This document shows, one piece after another, positions 51,874-60,219 of a DNA stretch of 64,000 bases (positions are counted from its first letter, which is position 1; each line of letters opens with the position of its first letter). Position numbers and translations under genes: made by a program. The DNA is from Radiobacillus kanasensis (GTDB lineage: Bacteria; Bacillota; Bacilli; Bacillales; Amphibacillaceae), in NCBI RefSeq assembly GCF_021049245.1, contig NZ_CP088020.1:3106001-3170000 (forward strand), given 5' to 3'. The notes under the pieces were generated by a model. It was not told where the DNA came from. It ran no database searches and saw only the letters and a list, made by a program, of their open reading frames with translations.

Positions 51874-52863
51874 TAATTGCTCTTTCATCCAATCGAACAC
51901 TATTCTGCCATTCACCTCATGTCCGCCAGTAAATAGGTCATGGGCAAATGTGGTAGATCCTATCTCCGCATAAAGCTGCTCTAGCTTCGTCACTACTTCT
52001 AAAAAACCTGTTTTCGGAAAAATGGTATCCTTCATTCCTGACGTGATAAATAGAGGGCGTGGTGCGATGAGACTTAGGACATCATAAAATTCACCAAAGT
52101 CTAGTAAATGCGGGTTGTAATTATCTATACAATGATTGATTGCTAATAGGCTATGAAAAAACGTATTCGCACAAGACAAAATGGCAGTACCCCTTACACG
52201 TGTATCTAATGCTACTGTATAAGAGGCTACTACTCCACCACCGGAATAACCCATCATCCCTATCCTACTATTCTCTACATCCGCAAATGCATGCATCACA
52301 TCTATTAATCTACGTATTTCTTCCACTCTCAAGCCAGTAATCGTTAAGCCTAATAGCTGAAGTTTCGAAGCAATAGATAAACAGGAGTTATTTCTTAATC
52401 CTTGATCAACTGGCAGCATTCGTTCCCCGATTCCAATTAATTCAGGAGCAAAAACCTTGATTCCTCTTCGAACGAGTTGGACAGCAAAATGATGATCATT
52501 CAGGTCCTTCTCTTCTATTTCGTTCCCCGTAGAATCAAGGCCAACTATTTCTTTCACTCCTTCCCCATGACCAGCAAGTGCTATTACAGATGGATAAGTT
52601 CTTTGATTATTAGAAGGCGTAAGCACATAAAAAATGATACGAAGATGCTGAACAGGCTCGAAGGTAAATCGTTCCCTCGTGTAGCCATCAAGCTCGACTT
52701 TTTCTTCAAGCACAAGGCTTTTATCCATATGAGGATTCCGATAAGGATTAAAATCACCTAATAATTTTTGAAGCTGTACCCTTCTTTTTTCCTCCGTTTC
52801 ATACGCCTTGTTTTCTTTCGATTTATGCTGATAAACCAAATCGATAAAGGATTCTATAGACAT
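51871..52863 (-). CDS. Alpha/beta hydrolase of the dienelactone-hydrolase type (YtaP-like)
   Basis: A 330-residue cytoplasmic serine hydrolase. The oxyanion region is IALAGHGEG, the nucleophile lies in MMGYSGGGVVAS, the acid is the Asp of TSGMKDTIFP, and the His is in FTGGHEVNG. Its N-terminal 90 residues are an extra helical and sheet cap. The place next to uronate genes suggests an esterase acting on acetylated or feruloylated sugar oligomers, but that is inference only. I start it at 52863, where GGGGG lies 7 bases before the ATG. A terminator separates it from kduI. Confidence 0.78.
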   Translation of the reverse strand: MSIESFIDLVYQHKSKENKAYETEEKRRVQLQKLLGDFNPYRNPHMDKSLVLEEKVELDGYTRERFTFEPVQHLRIIFYVLTPSNNQRTYPSVIALAGHGEGVKEIVGLDSTGNEIEEKDLNDHHFAVQLVRRGIKVFAPELIGIGERMLPVDQGLRNNSCLSIASKLQLLGLTITGLRVEEIRRLIDVMHAFADVENSRIGMMGYSGGGVVASYTVALDTRVRGTAILSCANTFFHSLLAINHCIDNYNPHLLDFGEFYDVLSLIAPRPLFITSGMKDTIFPKTGFLEVVTKLEQLYAEIGSTTFAHDLFTGGHEVNGRIVFDWMKEQL

Positions 52864-52877
52864 GTTCATCCCCCTAT

Positions 52878-52914
52878 TAAAAACCGATTCACAACCAAAG
52901 AAGTGAATCGGCTT
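52878..52914 (-). terminator. Terminator after kduI
   Basis: On the minus strand CCGATTCAC and GTGAATCGG form a 9-bp stem followed by TTTTTA. It closes the uxaA-uxaB-kduI transcript. Confidence 0.85.
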
Positions 52915-52921
52915 TTGAGCA

Positions 52922-53755
52922 TTATTTCATTTCCTCCATACTTACGCCATCCATATCCGTAAACGTGTAGTTTTCACCAGCCATGGCCCATATAAACGTG
53001 TAGTTGCTAGTCCCTACTCCAGAGTGTATAGACCATGGTGGGGACAAAATAACCTGTTCATTTTTTACGACCAAGTGTCTCGTCTCTTCTGGTTTCCCCA
53101 TAAAGTGAAATACTCTAGATTCTTCATCCATGTCAAAATATAAATAAGCTTCCATTCTTCTTTCATGAACGTGTGGAGGCATCGTATTCCACATATTGTT
53201 CGGTGCAAGCAAGGTCATCCCCATCATAAGCTGGCAGCTTTGAATGCCGTCTTCATGAATATACTGATAGATGGTCCGCTTATTTGAAGCACTGTCGTCC
53301 CCTAAATGCTTTGGTGTTGCCTTTTCTATTGCAAGCTTCTGAATTGGATACGTTTTATGGGCGGTGGCAGAAACCAGATAAAACTTAGCTGGGTTGGAAG
53401 GGTTACTACTAGAGAATTCTACGTCTTTACTCCCCATTCCAACATATAAACAATCACGCTTTTTCAGTACATATTCCTCACCATCCACTATAACTTTTCC
53501 TTCCCCATCGGAGATATTAATAATTCCCAACTCTCTTCTCTCTAGAAAATAATCCGTTTTCCATTCTTCTACCTTCTCTAGCAACAAAGGCTTAGTTGTC
53601 GGTATAGCAGACCCTGTTATTAATCGATCATAGTGGGAATAAACAAGATGAATGCTCCCTTCCTGAAACAAGGATTCAATGAGAAAATCCTTACGTAACC
53701 TTTCTGTATCATAGTCCTTTACATCTCTAGGATTAGTCGCATATCTCACTTCCAT
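52922..53755 (-). CDS. kduI: 5-dehydro-4-deoxy-D-glucuronate isomerase KduI
   Basis: A 277-residue cupin enzyme that isomerises 4-deoxy-5-ketouronate from pectin breakdown to 2,5-diketo-3-deoxygluconate. The start MEVRYATNPRDVKDYDTE and the metal-binding block PPHVHERRMEAYLYFDM (His, His, Glu) with ETRHLVV (His) are typical. The ATG follows AAAGGGGT. It ends the operon led by uxaA; its usual partner KduD is not in the window. Confidence 0.94.
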   Translation of the reverse strand: MEVRYATNPRDVKDYDTERLRKDFLIESLFQEGSIHLVYSHYDRLITGSAIPTTKPLLLEKVEEWKTDYFLERRELGIINISDGEGKVIVDGEEYVLKKRDCLYVGMGSKDVEFSSSNPSNPAKFYLVSATAHKTYPIQKLAIEKATPKHLGDDSASNKRTIYQYIHEDGIQSCQLMMGMTLLAPNNMWNTMPPHVHERRMEAYLYFDMDEESRVFHFMGKPEETRHLVVKNEQVILSPPWSIHSGVGTSNYTFIWAMAGENYTFTDMDGVSMEEMK

Positions 53756-53781
53756 TACGATTACCCCTTTCTAATTTTCAT

Positions 53782-55269
53782 TTATTGTTTTACCGATAAG
53801 ATGTTCCGTAGCGATTCATTGGCTCCATCGGCGACAATCATTTCTAAATATTCCGTTACGCGGATGGTTAAATCTGGAATTTCATTCAAGTTCTCCCCCC
53901 ACATGGAATCGTCAGCTAGAATAGAGGAAACAAATTGAGAAACGGTCCTTTGTCCTTTAGATGATTCAGTCCATAAATCAAATACCCGACCCATAATTAG
54001 CGGATCTTCTCTCATTTCATACTCTTTTCCATGGAGGTAGCCCACGAGCGCTTTTTCTTCTCTTCGAATCGGCTTATAATAGATGAGCAGTGATGCCAAA
54101 GAAAATACGATGTTCGTTGGTAATTGGTCAAATTTCTCTACATAACGTTTCAATACAGGAAGAAGTCTAGTTTTAAATTTGAAAAAGGAGTTCATTCCGA
54201 TATCAACGAAGTAATGCTTATTGAATGGATTCAAAAAACGTTCTGTGACTGCTTCCACAAATCTATTTTTTTCTTCTTCATTGGCATCAACAGTTTGATA
54301 GATTTCTTTTATACCCGAATCGATAAAAGAACGAAGGAGTGCGTCTTCCATAGCCCTTTTCACATGGTCTATCCCACATAAATATGCTACTGAAAACATC
54401 ATGGTATGTGGACCATTTAACAACCGAACTTTTATTTCGCGGTGTGGCCGGATATCTCCCCATTTCACATTTAAGCCAGCTCGATGAAAAGGAAGACGTG
54501 TCTGTAAAGAAGAGTCTGCATCAATTGCAAACATATGGTAAGGCTCGCCGACCGTTATTAAATGATCGCTATAGCCCAACACGTCCTGATAATATTCACT
54601 ATCATCCTTCGGGTAGCCAGTTACGATTCTGTCCACTAACGTATTCAGGAACATATTATCTTGGTCGATCCAGTTTAAAAAGGCTGGCGGGAGATTCCAG
54701 TCACCCGCAATCCTCTGAACAATCCGTTTTAGTTCATCTCCATTATGATCAATGAGTTCACAAGGAATCACAACGAGCCCTGAGTCCGAACAGCCACCAA
54801 ATACTTGAAACCTATGATACAAAAAAGCGGTTAGTTTACCTGGAAAAGACAAAGGCGCTTTCTGTTTATAGTAGTCCTCCTGAACATAGCTAATTCCTGC
54901 TTCGGTCGTGTTAGAAAAAACAAATTCAAGATCATTCGACTCAGCTAGTTCTAATACCTTACTCCATTCTTTGTAGGGATTAATTCCACGGCTAATTGCA
55001 GAAATGACTTCTTTTGAATCTACTACTTCTCCATTTTCTACCCCCCGTAATACGACTGTATATAAATAGTCTTGTTCCTCTAGGACTGGAAGAATCCTCC
55101 CATGAGGAGTAGGCTGGATTGCGACAATAGAACCACGAAATAACCCACTTTTATTAAGTTGTTGAATCATCCAGTCTGTAAAACACCGCAAAAAGTTCCC
55201 TTCTCCAAATTGAATAATCTTCTCTGGGAGGTGCTCCTTCTTCATTAATTGATTCGTTAATCGATTCAT
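53782..55269 (-). CDS. uxaB: Altronate oxidoreductase (tagaturonate reductase) UxaB
   Basis: A 495-residue NAD-dependent enzyme of the mannitol dehydrogenase family that reduces D-tagaturonate to D-altronate. The Rossmann block IIQFGEGNFLRCFTDWM is at the N-terminus. The C-terminal helical domain has VRLLNGPHTMMFSVAYLCG with the catalytic Lys region before it (REIKVR). I start it at the ATG at 55269, after GGGGGTGATG. It lies between uxaA and kduI in one operon. Confidence 0.92.
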   Translation of the reverse strand: MNRLTNQLMKKEHLPEKIIQFGEGNFLRCFTDWMIQQLNKSGLFRGSIVAIQPTPHGRILPVLEEQDYLYTVVLRGVENGEVVDSKEVISAISRGINPYKEWSKVLELAESNDLEFVFSNTTEAGISYVQEDYYKQKAPLSFPGKLTAFLYHRFQVFGGCSDSGLVVIPCELIDHNGDELKRIVQRIAGDWNLPPAFLNWIDQDNMFLNTLVDRIVTGYPKDDSEYYQDVLGYSDHLITVGEPYHMFAIDADSSLQTRLPFHRAGLNVKWGDIRPHREIKVRLLNGPHTMMFSVAYLCGIDHVKRAMEDALLRSFIDSGIKEIYQTVDANEEEKNRFVEAVTERFLNPFNKHYFVDIGMNSFFKFKTRLLPVLKRYVEKFDQLPTNIVFSLASLLIYYKPIRREEKALVGYLHGKEYEMREDPLIMGRVFDLWTESSKGQRTVSQFVSSILADDSMWGENLNEIPDLTIRVTEYLEMIVADGANESLRNILSVKQ

Positions 55270-55286
55270 CACAACATCACCCCCTA

Positions 55287-56783
55287 TTACAAAATAACTC
55301 CATCTTTAAATATCGATATTTCCTTAAATCCAAATTTTTCATTATTCGTACGGATTTCACCGGAAGCCACTTGGAGAATATAATGGAAAAACTCTTCCGT
55401 TAGCTCCTGCTTATCCTTTCCTTCTAGTAACTCCCCAGCATTAAAATCTATCCAGTTCTTCTTTTTAAGATATAATTCGGAATTTGTTGAGATTTTCACA
55501 GTAGGAACGGGACCACCGAATGGAGTGCCTCGACCAGTTGTAAAAAGAACAATATGAGCTCCAGAGGCCGCAAGTGCTGTTACGGAAACGAGATCATTCC
55601 CTGGACCTTGAAGTAAAGAAAGACCACCTTCAGAAATACGCCCACCATACGGAAGAACATCTACGATCTCTCCGAACCCACCTTTCTGAACATTCCCTAA
55701 TGATTTTTCTTCTAAAGTAGTGATTCCACCGTCTTTATTTCCAGGGGAAGGATTCTCGTAGACGTTTTGACCATGTCGAATGAAGTACTCTTTAAAGTCA
55801 TTGATTAAATCTACAATCTGTTGAAAAACCATTTTATTTTTTGCTCTCGACATCAATATCGTTTCCGCACCAAACATTTCAGGGACTTCTGTTAATGCTG
55901 TTGCACCACCATGAGAAATCAGCATATCCGAGAAGGAGCCAACCAATGGATTCCCTGTTATTCCAGAAAAGCCATCCGATCCGCCACACTTTAAACCTAC
56001 CTTAAGCTTAGAAACAGGAACCGGCTCTCGTTTAAAGCTATTCGCATACCCGACAAGCTCCTCGATTTTTTCAAGTGCTTCACCGATTTCATCCAAAGAT
56101 TGCTGTGCTTCCAAAAATTTCACTCGACGGTCATCCATGTCACCAATTACTTTTTTAAATTCCTCGATGTAGTTATTTTCACATCCTAATCCCATCACTA
56201 AAATTCCGGCAGCATTCGGGTGATGGACTAAATCACTTAAAATTCGTTGCGTGTAGAGGAGATCATCTCCTAGTTGAGAGCATCCGAATAAATGAGGGTA
56301 GTGAAAAACCCCATCTATTTCTTCCCCTTGAAATTGCTCATTTGCCATTTTCGCAACGATTTCTGCCGTTTTGTTAATGCATCCAACCGTATTTACAATC
56401 CAGATCTCATTCCGTATGCCCACGTCTCCGTTTTCACGAACATATCCTTTAAAAGTTAAATCCGTAGTTGGCGAAGGACTCACCTTCACAGATGCTGGTT
56501 CATACTTATACTCCAATGTACCTTCTAAATTCGTATGAATGTTATGCGTATGAATCCAATCTCCGACGTCGATTGGCTCCGTTGCATGCCCGATAGGAAA
56601 CCCGTACTTCATAACATTGTCGTTTGTTTGAATGGCTTTTCTCGCAATCTTATGCCCTGCTGGGACATTGTCATTTATTTTAATGGTTTCCCCTTCATAA
56701 GTAACAGTCTCACCTGCTGTTAGGCTTTTAAGTGTCACCAAAACATTGTCACGATCATTTACCAAAAGAACGGTAGGTGTCAT
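55287..56783 (-). CDS. uxaA: Altronate dehydratase UxaA
   Basis: A 498-residue dehydratase that converts D-altronate to 2-keto-3-deoxygluconate. The N-terminal SAF domain (residues 1-90) has VPAGHKIARKAI and GFPIGHATEPIDVGDWIHTHN. The larger UxaA domain carries GYVRENGDVGIRNEIWIVNTVGC, LKCGGSDGFSGITGNP and FTTGRGTPFGGPVPT. I start it at 56783, where GGTGAGG precedes the ATG; the frame extends upstream into the promoter. It is the first gene under the left-hand LacI-type operator. Confidence 0.94.
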   Translation of the reverse strand: MTPTVLLVNDRDNVLVTLKSLTAGETVTYEGETIKINDNVPAGHKIARKAIQTNDNVMKYGFPIGHATEPIDVGDWIHTHNIHTNLEGTLEYKYEPASVKVSPSPTTDLTFKGYVRENGDVGIRNEIWIVNTVGCINKTAEIVAKMANEQFQGEEIDGVFHYPHLFGCSQLGDDLLYTQRILSDLVHHPNAAGILVMGLGCENNYIEEFKKVIGDMDDRRVKFLEAQQSLDEIGEALEKIEELVGYANSFKREPVPVSKLKVGLKCGGSDGFSGITGNPLVGSFSDMLISHGGATALTEVPEMFGAETILMSRAKNKMVFQQIVDLINDFKEYFIRHGQNVYENPSPGNKDGGITTLEEKSLGNVQKGGFGEIVDVLPYGGRISEGGLSLLQGPGNDLVSVTALAASGAHIVLFTTGRGTPFGGPVPTVKISTNSELYLKKKNWIDFNAGELLEGKDKQELTEEFFHYILQVASGEIRTNNEKFGFKEISIFKDGVIL

Positions 56784-56820
56784 TGGATACCTCACCCCTT
56801 TTCCTAGTAGTATTTTATAT

Positions 56821-56867
56821 AACAACGTTGTTATTTTTAGTATAGATTCCACCCCACATCCTGTCAA
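56821..56867 (-). promoter_or_regulatory. uxaA promoter with LacI-type operator
   Basis: On the minus strand a perfect -35 TTGACA (complement of 56862-56867) and -10 TATACT (complement of 56839-56844) are 17 bases apart. The perfect palindrome AACAACGTTGTT (56821-56832) lies 6 bases beyond the -10, where a bound repressor would block initiation. Confidence 0.85.
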
Positions 56868-56912
56868 TAAGTCCATTTTTTATCAGAATCTATTAGATGT
56901 TCCTAGAACCGA

Positions 56913-56956
56913 TTGTTTTTCTATCCAAAACTAGCTATACTATTAACAACGTTGTT
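56913..56956 (+). promoter_or_regulatory. Promoter of the LacI-family regulator with operator
   Basis: TTGTTT (56913-56918) and TATACT (56936-56941) are 17 bases apart. A second copy of AACAACGTTGTT is at 56945-56956, three bases past the -10. Two identical palindromes in a divergent region indicate that the regulator represses both itself and uxaA. Confidence 0.85.
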
Positions 56957-56984
56957 TTATCCCCTTATAGGAGGAAAATGATCT

Positions 56985-57962
56985 ATGAGTGTAACGATCA
57001 AAGATATAGCCAAGAGTGCTGGTGTTAGCTATTCCACGGTATCGAAAGCCCTCCGTGACAGCCCCTTGGTCAAAGAACCAACTAAAAAACGAATTATACA
57101 AATTGCCGAAGAACTTGGATACCAGCCCAATGCATTTGCTCGGAGTCTAGTCTCCAAGAAATCAAATACAATTGGAGTCGTCTGGCCAACCATTCAAAGA
57201 GTAGCACATTCCGCACTGGTGACCAGCCTTAATCAAAGCTTTGAGAAACATTCTTATACAACCTTAATCTCCATAAACGATACAGAATCTGCCATCAAGA
57301 CTTTTAATAGATTCCAAGTTGACGCCATCTTAGTGTTCGATGATAGCTCTACGAAAAAGGCTTATTCCTCTACCGTTCCCATACTGAAGTATGGTGTTTC
57401 CCACGGGGAGCAGCATTACCATACCGTTGATGTGAATCGTAGTAAGGCTATTGAAACAGCCGTTCACTATCTCTATCAAAACGGCCATAAACGTATTTGC
57501 TACCTAGGTGACATCGGAGTAGGTGATTATTTGCAGGAAGAGAAGGTGAAAGGCTTTATCCAAGCTGCCCAAGAATTAAAACTTCCATACTCTTCCGAAC
57601 ATATCATTCCGGTCTCCGGACTAGAGCAATACGACGGATACATAGCCATGAGATCTCTTTTACAGCGCCAAGACCTTCCAACTGCTATCATAAGTGGAAG
57701 CCATGATTTGACTAAAGGAATATTCAGAGCCGTACAGGAGAAAAATCTTTCTATACCTGAAGATATTTCCATTATCGGCTATGACAATATTCCGGACACG
57801 CAGCATCTAGAAGTTCCCTTGACAACAGTCGGCGTTCCACTTGATAAGGTTACCGAAAAATTAACAGAGACACTGTTAGGAATCGTAGAAGGGGAACAAG
57901 TCGAAAAGCAGATTATCCTCCAACCTGATTTAACGGTATCCAAATCCATTAAAAAGCTATAA
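56985..57962 (+). CDS. LacI-family regulator of the uronate genes (KdgR/ExuR-like)
   Basis: A 325-residue repressor. The N-terminal helix-turn-helix and hinge are complete (TIKDIAKSAGVSYSTVSKAL, then ELGYQPNAFARSLVSKKSNTIGV). The periplasmic-binding-like effector domain follows. It is divergent from uxaA and has AACAACGTTGTT in both promoters. In B. subtilis the related regulators are ExuR and KdgR, but I cannot say which this matches. The effector is probably a uronate or KDG-type intermediate. The ATG follows AGGAGG. The gene's last codons overlap the convergent isomerase gene by 6 bp. Confidence 0.88.
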   Translation: MSVTIKDIAKSAGVSYSTVSKALRDSPLVKEPTKKRIIQIAEELGYQPNAFARSLVSKKSNTIGVVWPTIQRVAHSALVTSLNQSFEKHSYTTLISINDTESAIKTFNRFQVDAILVFDDSSTKKAYSSTVPILKYGVSHGEQHYHTVDVNRSKAIETAVHYLYQNGHKRICYLGDIGVGDYLQEEKVKGFIQAAQELKLPYSSEHIIPVSGLEQYDGYIAMRSLLQRQDLPTAIISGSHDLTKGIFRAVQEKNLSIPEDISIIGYDNIPDTQHLEVPLTTVGVPLDKVTEKLTETLLGIVEGEQVEKQIILQPDLTVSKSIKKL

Positions 57963-58838
57963 CTGCTTATCAAGAGTTCTAGAAGAATGTTCTTCAGAAC
58001 TCTTCCTTTTTTCCATTTGCATTTGAAACCGAATACCTTCCACATAAGCTTTTGAATCGAGCATTTCCTTTGGTTGAGCGGCTTCCATAATAATATCTGC
58101 ATTCGGCTTATACTCTTCCACTAAATGCATATAAAGCTTATAATTCAACTTTCCTTGACCTGGCGGAACTGTTTTTATCCTTCCTTCGTTGTCCAGAACT
58201 CGATCTTTGGCATGGCATGCCACTATTCGATCCCCTAATAGACGAAACGCTTCCTTTATGACTTCATCCTGTTGTAGAAAATTGCCATCATGTAAGAGGT
58301 TTCCTGGATCCAAAACTACTCCTAAAGAAGAGGAAGGAATCTCTTCAAGCATATTGGAAAGCGTCTTAGCATCTCCAATCAAATGTTCATGAGCTGGCTC
58401 AATTCCAATAATCACCCCATGCTTCTCCGCTTCATCTATTAATTCCAACAGGGATTGCTTTAACGTGTACCAATCTTCCTGTACAAATCCATCTGGCATT
58501 TTCCCAACTTCTACTGCAATAATATTTGTACCAAAAGAATGGGCATGCCGAATAAGCTCTTTAAATCTTTCAAGATGATTTCGCCTTCTATTCTCTTCCC
58601 GCAAAAACAAATGTAAATAGCAGGCTAATGTCGATACCACTACACCATGTTTGTCGAAGGCCCCCTTTATTTCCCTAACCAGTCCTGTGTTTAAATAACC
58701 CACCTTAGTAAAATCAGGGTATTCAAAAGCTTTCCACAATGCTAATTGAACGTAAGAAAACCCGTATCTACTAACCTGAGAAGCAATGTGCTCATAAGAT
58801 GACTTTCCAAACAAATGTGCTAAAACCCCAATAGACAT
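57957..58838 (-). CDS. Sugar phosphate isomerase/epimerase (xylose-isomerase-like TIM barrel)
   Basis: A 293-residue AP-endonuclease-2 type barrel. It has metal-site blocks IGIEPAHEHLIGDAKTL (Glu), LGVVLDPGNLLHDGNF (Asp), CHAKDRV (His) and DIIMEAAQPKEM (Glu). Members interconvert or dehydrate sugar acids and keto sugars; the substrate here is unknown but lies in a pectin/rhamnogalacturonan cluster. The ATG follows GAGGTGAC, 6 bp after the acetylesterase gene. Its last 15 codons contain the hairpin that terminates the convergent LacI gene. Confidence 0.8.
   Translation of the reverse strand: MSIGVLAHLFGKSSYEHIASQVSRYGFSYVQLALWKAFEYPDFTKVGYLNTGLVREIKGAFDKHGVVVSTLACYLHLFLREENRRRNHLERFKELIRHAHSFGTNIIAVEVGKMPDGFVQEDWYTLKQSLLELIDEAEKHGVIIGIEPAHEHLIGDAKTLSNMLEEIPSSSLGVVLDPGNLLHDGNFLQQDEVIKEAFRLLGDRIVACHAKDRVLDNEGRIKTVPPGQGKLNYKLYMHLVEEYKPNADIIMEAAQPKEMLDSKAYVEGIRFQMQMEKRKSSEEHSSRTLDKQL
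57972..58012 (+). terminator. LacI-gene terminator lying inside the convergent isomerase gene
   Basis: AAGAGTTCT and AGAACTCTT form a 9-bp stem followed by CCTTTTTT on the plus strand, starting 10 bp after the regulator's stop. It lies within coding sequence of the minus-strand isomerase. Confidence 0.75.
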
Positions 58839-58844
58839 AAAACG

Positions 58845-59525
58845 TCACCTCTCATCCATAATATGTTTAGCCAAAGGAAGATCAAGATCCTTGATTCCGT
58901 TCAAAACTAGCTTTGCTATCTCATTGGCGCCAAAATAAGAGAAATGCGTATCATCTTGTTCCCCATTTGGGTAATAGTCGTACACCCCTGGCTCCATCCA
59001 CATGAATAACCGTTTAGACTTCTCTGGTCCATATTGCTTAAGAAGCTGAGTACTCTTCTTTGTTACGTCTATTAATGGTATGGACATGGAATCTGCAAGC
59101 TCCCTCATTGCATCCGGATAAGAACCATGAGTCTCTTCCAGTTCCCCAGCGTCATTAAACCTTCTTCTTTGAACGGACGTAAGCAAAACAGGTGTGGCAG
59201 CAGCTTTCTGAACAACGGTTACATAGTATCGCAAATAATTTTGGTACGTTGTAAATGGTTTAGTTGATCGTTCCTTATCAGGCTTTTGATCATTATGACC
59301 AAACTGTATAAATACGTAATCATGAGACGTCAGGGAAGAAGAAAAGCTAGAAAATAACCCCTCCTCCATAAAGCTTTTCGAACTCCTTCCTGGGGCGGCT
59401 TTATTGATGACCCGTACTTGCTGATCGAAGTATTTCCCCAAAACTTGCCCCCATCCCGTTCTCGGTGCTCGTATATCCTCATACGTAGACATGGTAGAAT
59501 CTCCAATTAAATAAACATGAATCAA
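58845..59525 (-). CDS. Rhamnogalacturonan acetylesterase (SGNH hydrolase), intracellular
   Basis: A 226-residue SGNH esterase that removes acetyl groups from rhamnogalacturonan fragments. All four blocks are seen: GDSTMSTYE (Ser), GRSSKSF (Gly), FGHND (Asn) and DDTHFSYFGANEIAKL (Asp, His). It resembles B. subtilis YesT/RhgT. There is no signal peptide, so it acts on imported oligomers. The start is TTG at 59525, with AAGGA-type sites upstream. It lies between the YesL-like gene and the isomerase. Confidence 0.88.
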   Translation of the reverse strand: MIHVYLIGDSTMSTYEDIRAPRTGWGQVLGKYFDQQVRVINKAAPGRSSKSFMEEGLFSSFSSSLTSHDYVFIQFGHNDQKPDKERSTKPFTTYQNYLRYYVTVVQKAAATPVLLTSVQRRRFNDAGELEETHGSYPDAMRELADSMSIPLIDVTKKSTQLLKQYGPEKSKRLFMWMEPGVYDYYPNGEQDDTHFSYFGANEIAKLVLNGIKDLDLPLAKHIMDER

Positions 59526-59543
59526 GAGCGGTCCTTCCTTTCC

Positions 59544-60164
59544 TTAAGTTTGAAATTCTTCAATAGACTGAAAACAATGGAAGGCAACCCACATATTAAA
59601 ATGACAAAACAAGGTTATACCAAAAATCGGAATAAAACCCGGAAACGTTATAAAGAAGTAGTAGGATGACAGTCCCCCTACTACTAAGAGAAGTAAGGCT
59701 TTATGATTTAGAAAGGCTATCGTTAACGCTTGTTTTATATAGGCAAAAGACTTTAAATCATAGTGTACATAAACAGGTAAAAGGAATAGCAGGAGGATAA
59801 AATAAACCAGGCCAACCATAATCATGAGATAATTCATGATGGAATAAAAGATTCCTTCGAATTGTCTAAAAAACTGCAGATCGAAATACCAGATAATTCC
59901 GATAGCCGCTACCAAGAAAAACAAGCCATTTGCTTTGAGAAATTCTTGACGGTATGACTTCCAGAACGTCTGAACCATACTAATCTCCACATCTTCGTAA
60001 ATGGTTTTCCTTGCGACTGCATACATTGCCACCGTGCTAGGCCCTATTCCGAAAACGATTCCCCCTAGCAGCGTGCAACCCACCCACAACAAGTGCAAAA
60101 TCGCAAAATGAGAAATCCATTTACATGCCTGATATACTCCTGTTAATAAGCGTCCCATCGCCAT
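59544..60164 (-). CDS. YesL-like membrane protein (DUF624), second copy
   Basis: A 206-residue membrane protein with about five helices. It has the DUF624 opening ACKWISHFAILHLLWVGCTLLGGIVFGIGPST and FWKSYRQEFLKANGLFFLV, parallel to the copy at 33868-34494. It lies in the same direction as the rhamnogalacturonan genes, as in the B. subtilis yes cluster. I start it at 60164, where GGAGG is 7 bases upstream. The function of the family is unknown. Confidence 0.82.
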   Translation of the reverse strand: MAMGRLLTGVYQACKWISHFAILHLLWVGCTLLGGIVFGIGPSTVAMYAVARKTIYEDVEISMVQTFWKSYRQEFLKANGLFFLVAAIGIIWYFDLQFFRQFEGIFYSIMNYLMIMVGLVYFILLLFLLPVYVHYDLKSFAYIKQALTIAFLNHKALLLLVVGGLSSYYFFITFPGFIPIFGITLFCHFNMWVAFHCFQSIEEFQT

Positions 60165-60219
60165 CCTATCGCCTCCTATTCCTTTCACTAGTAATCTGTT
60201 AAACTTCTAAAAGCAACCT

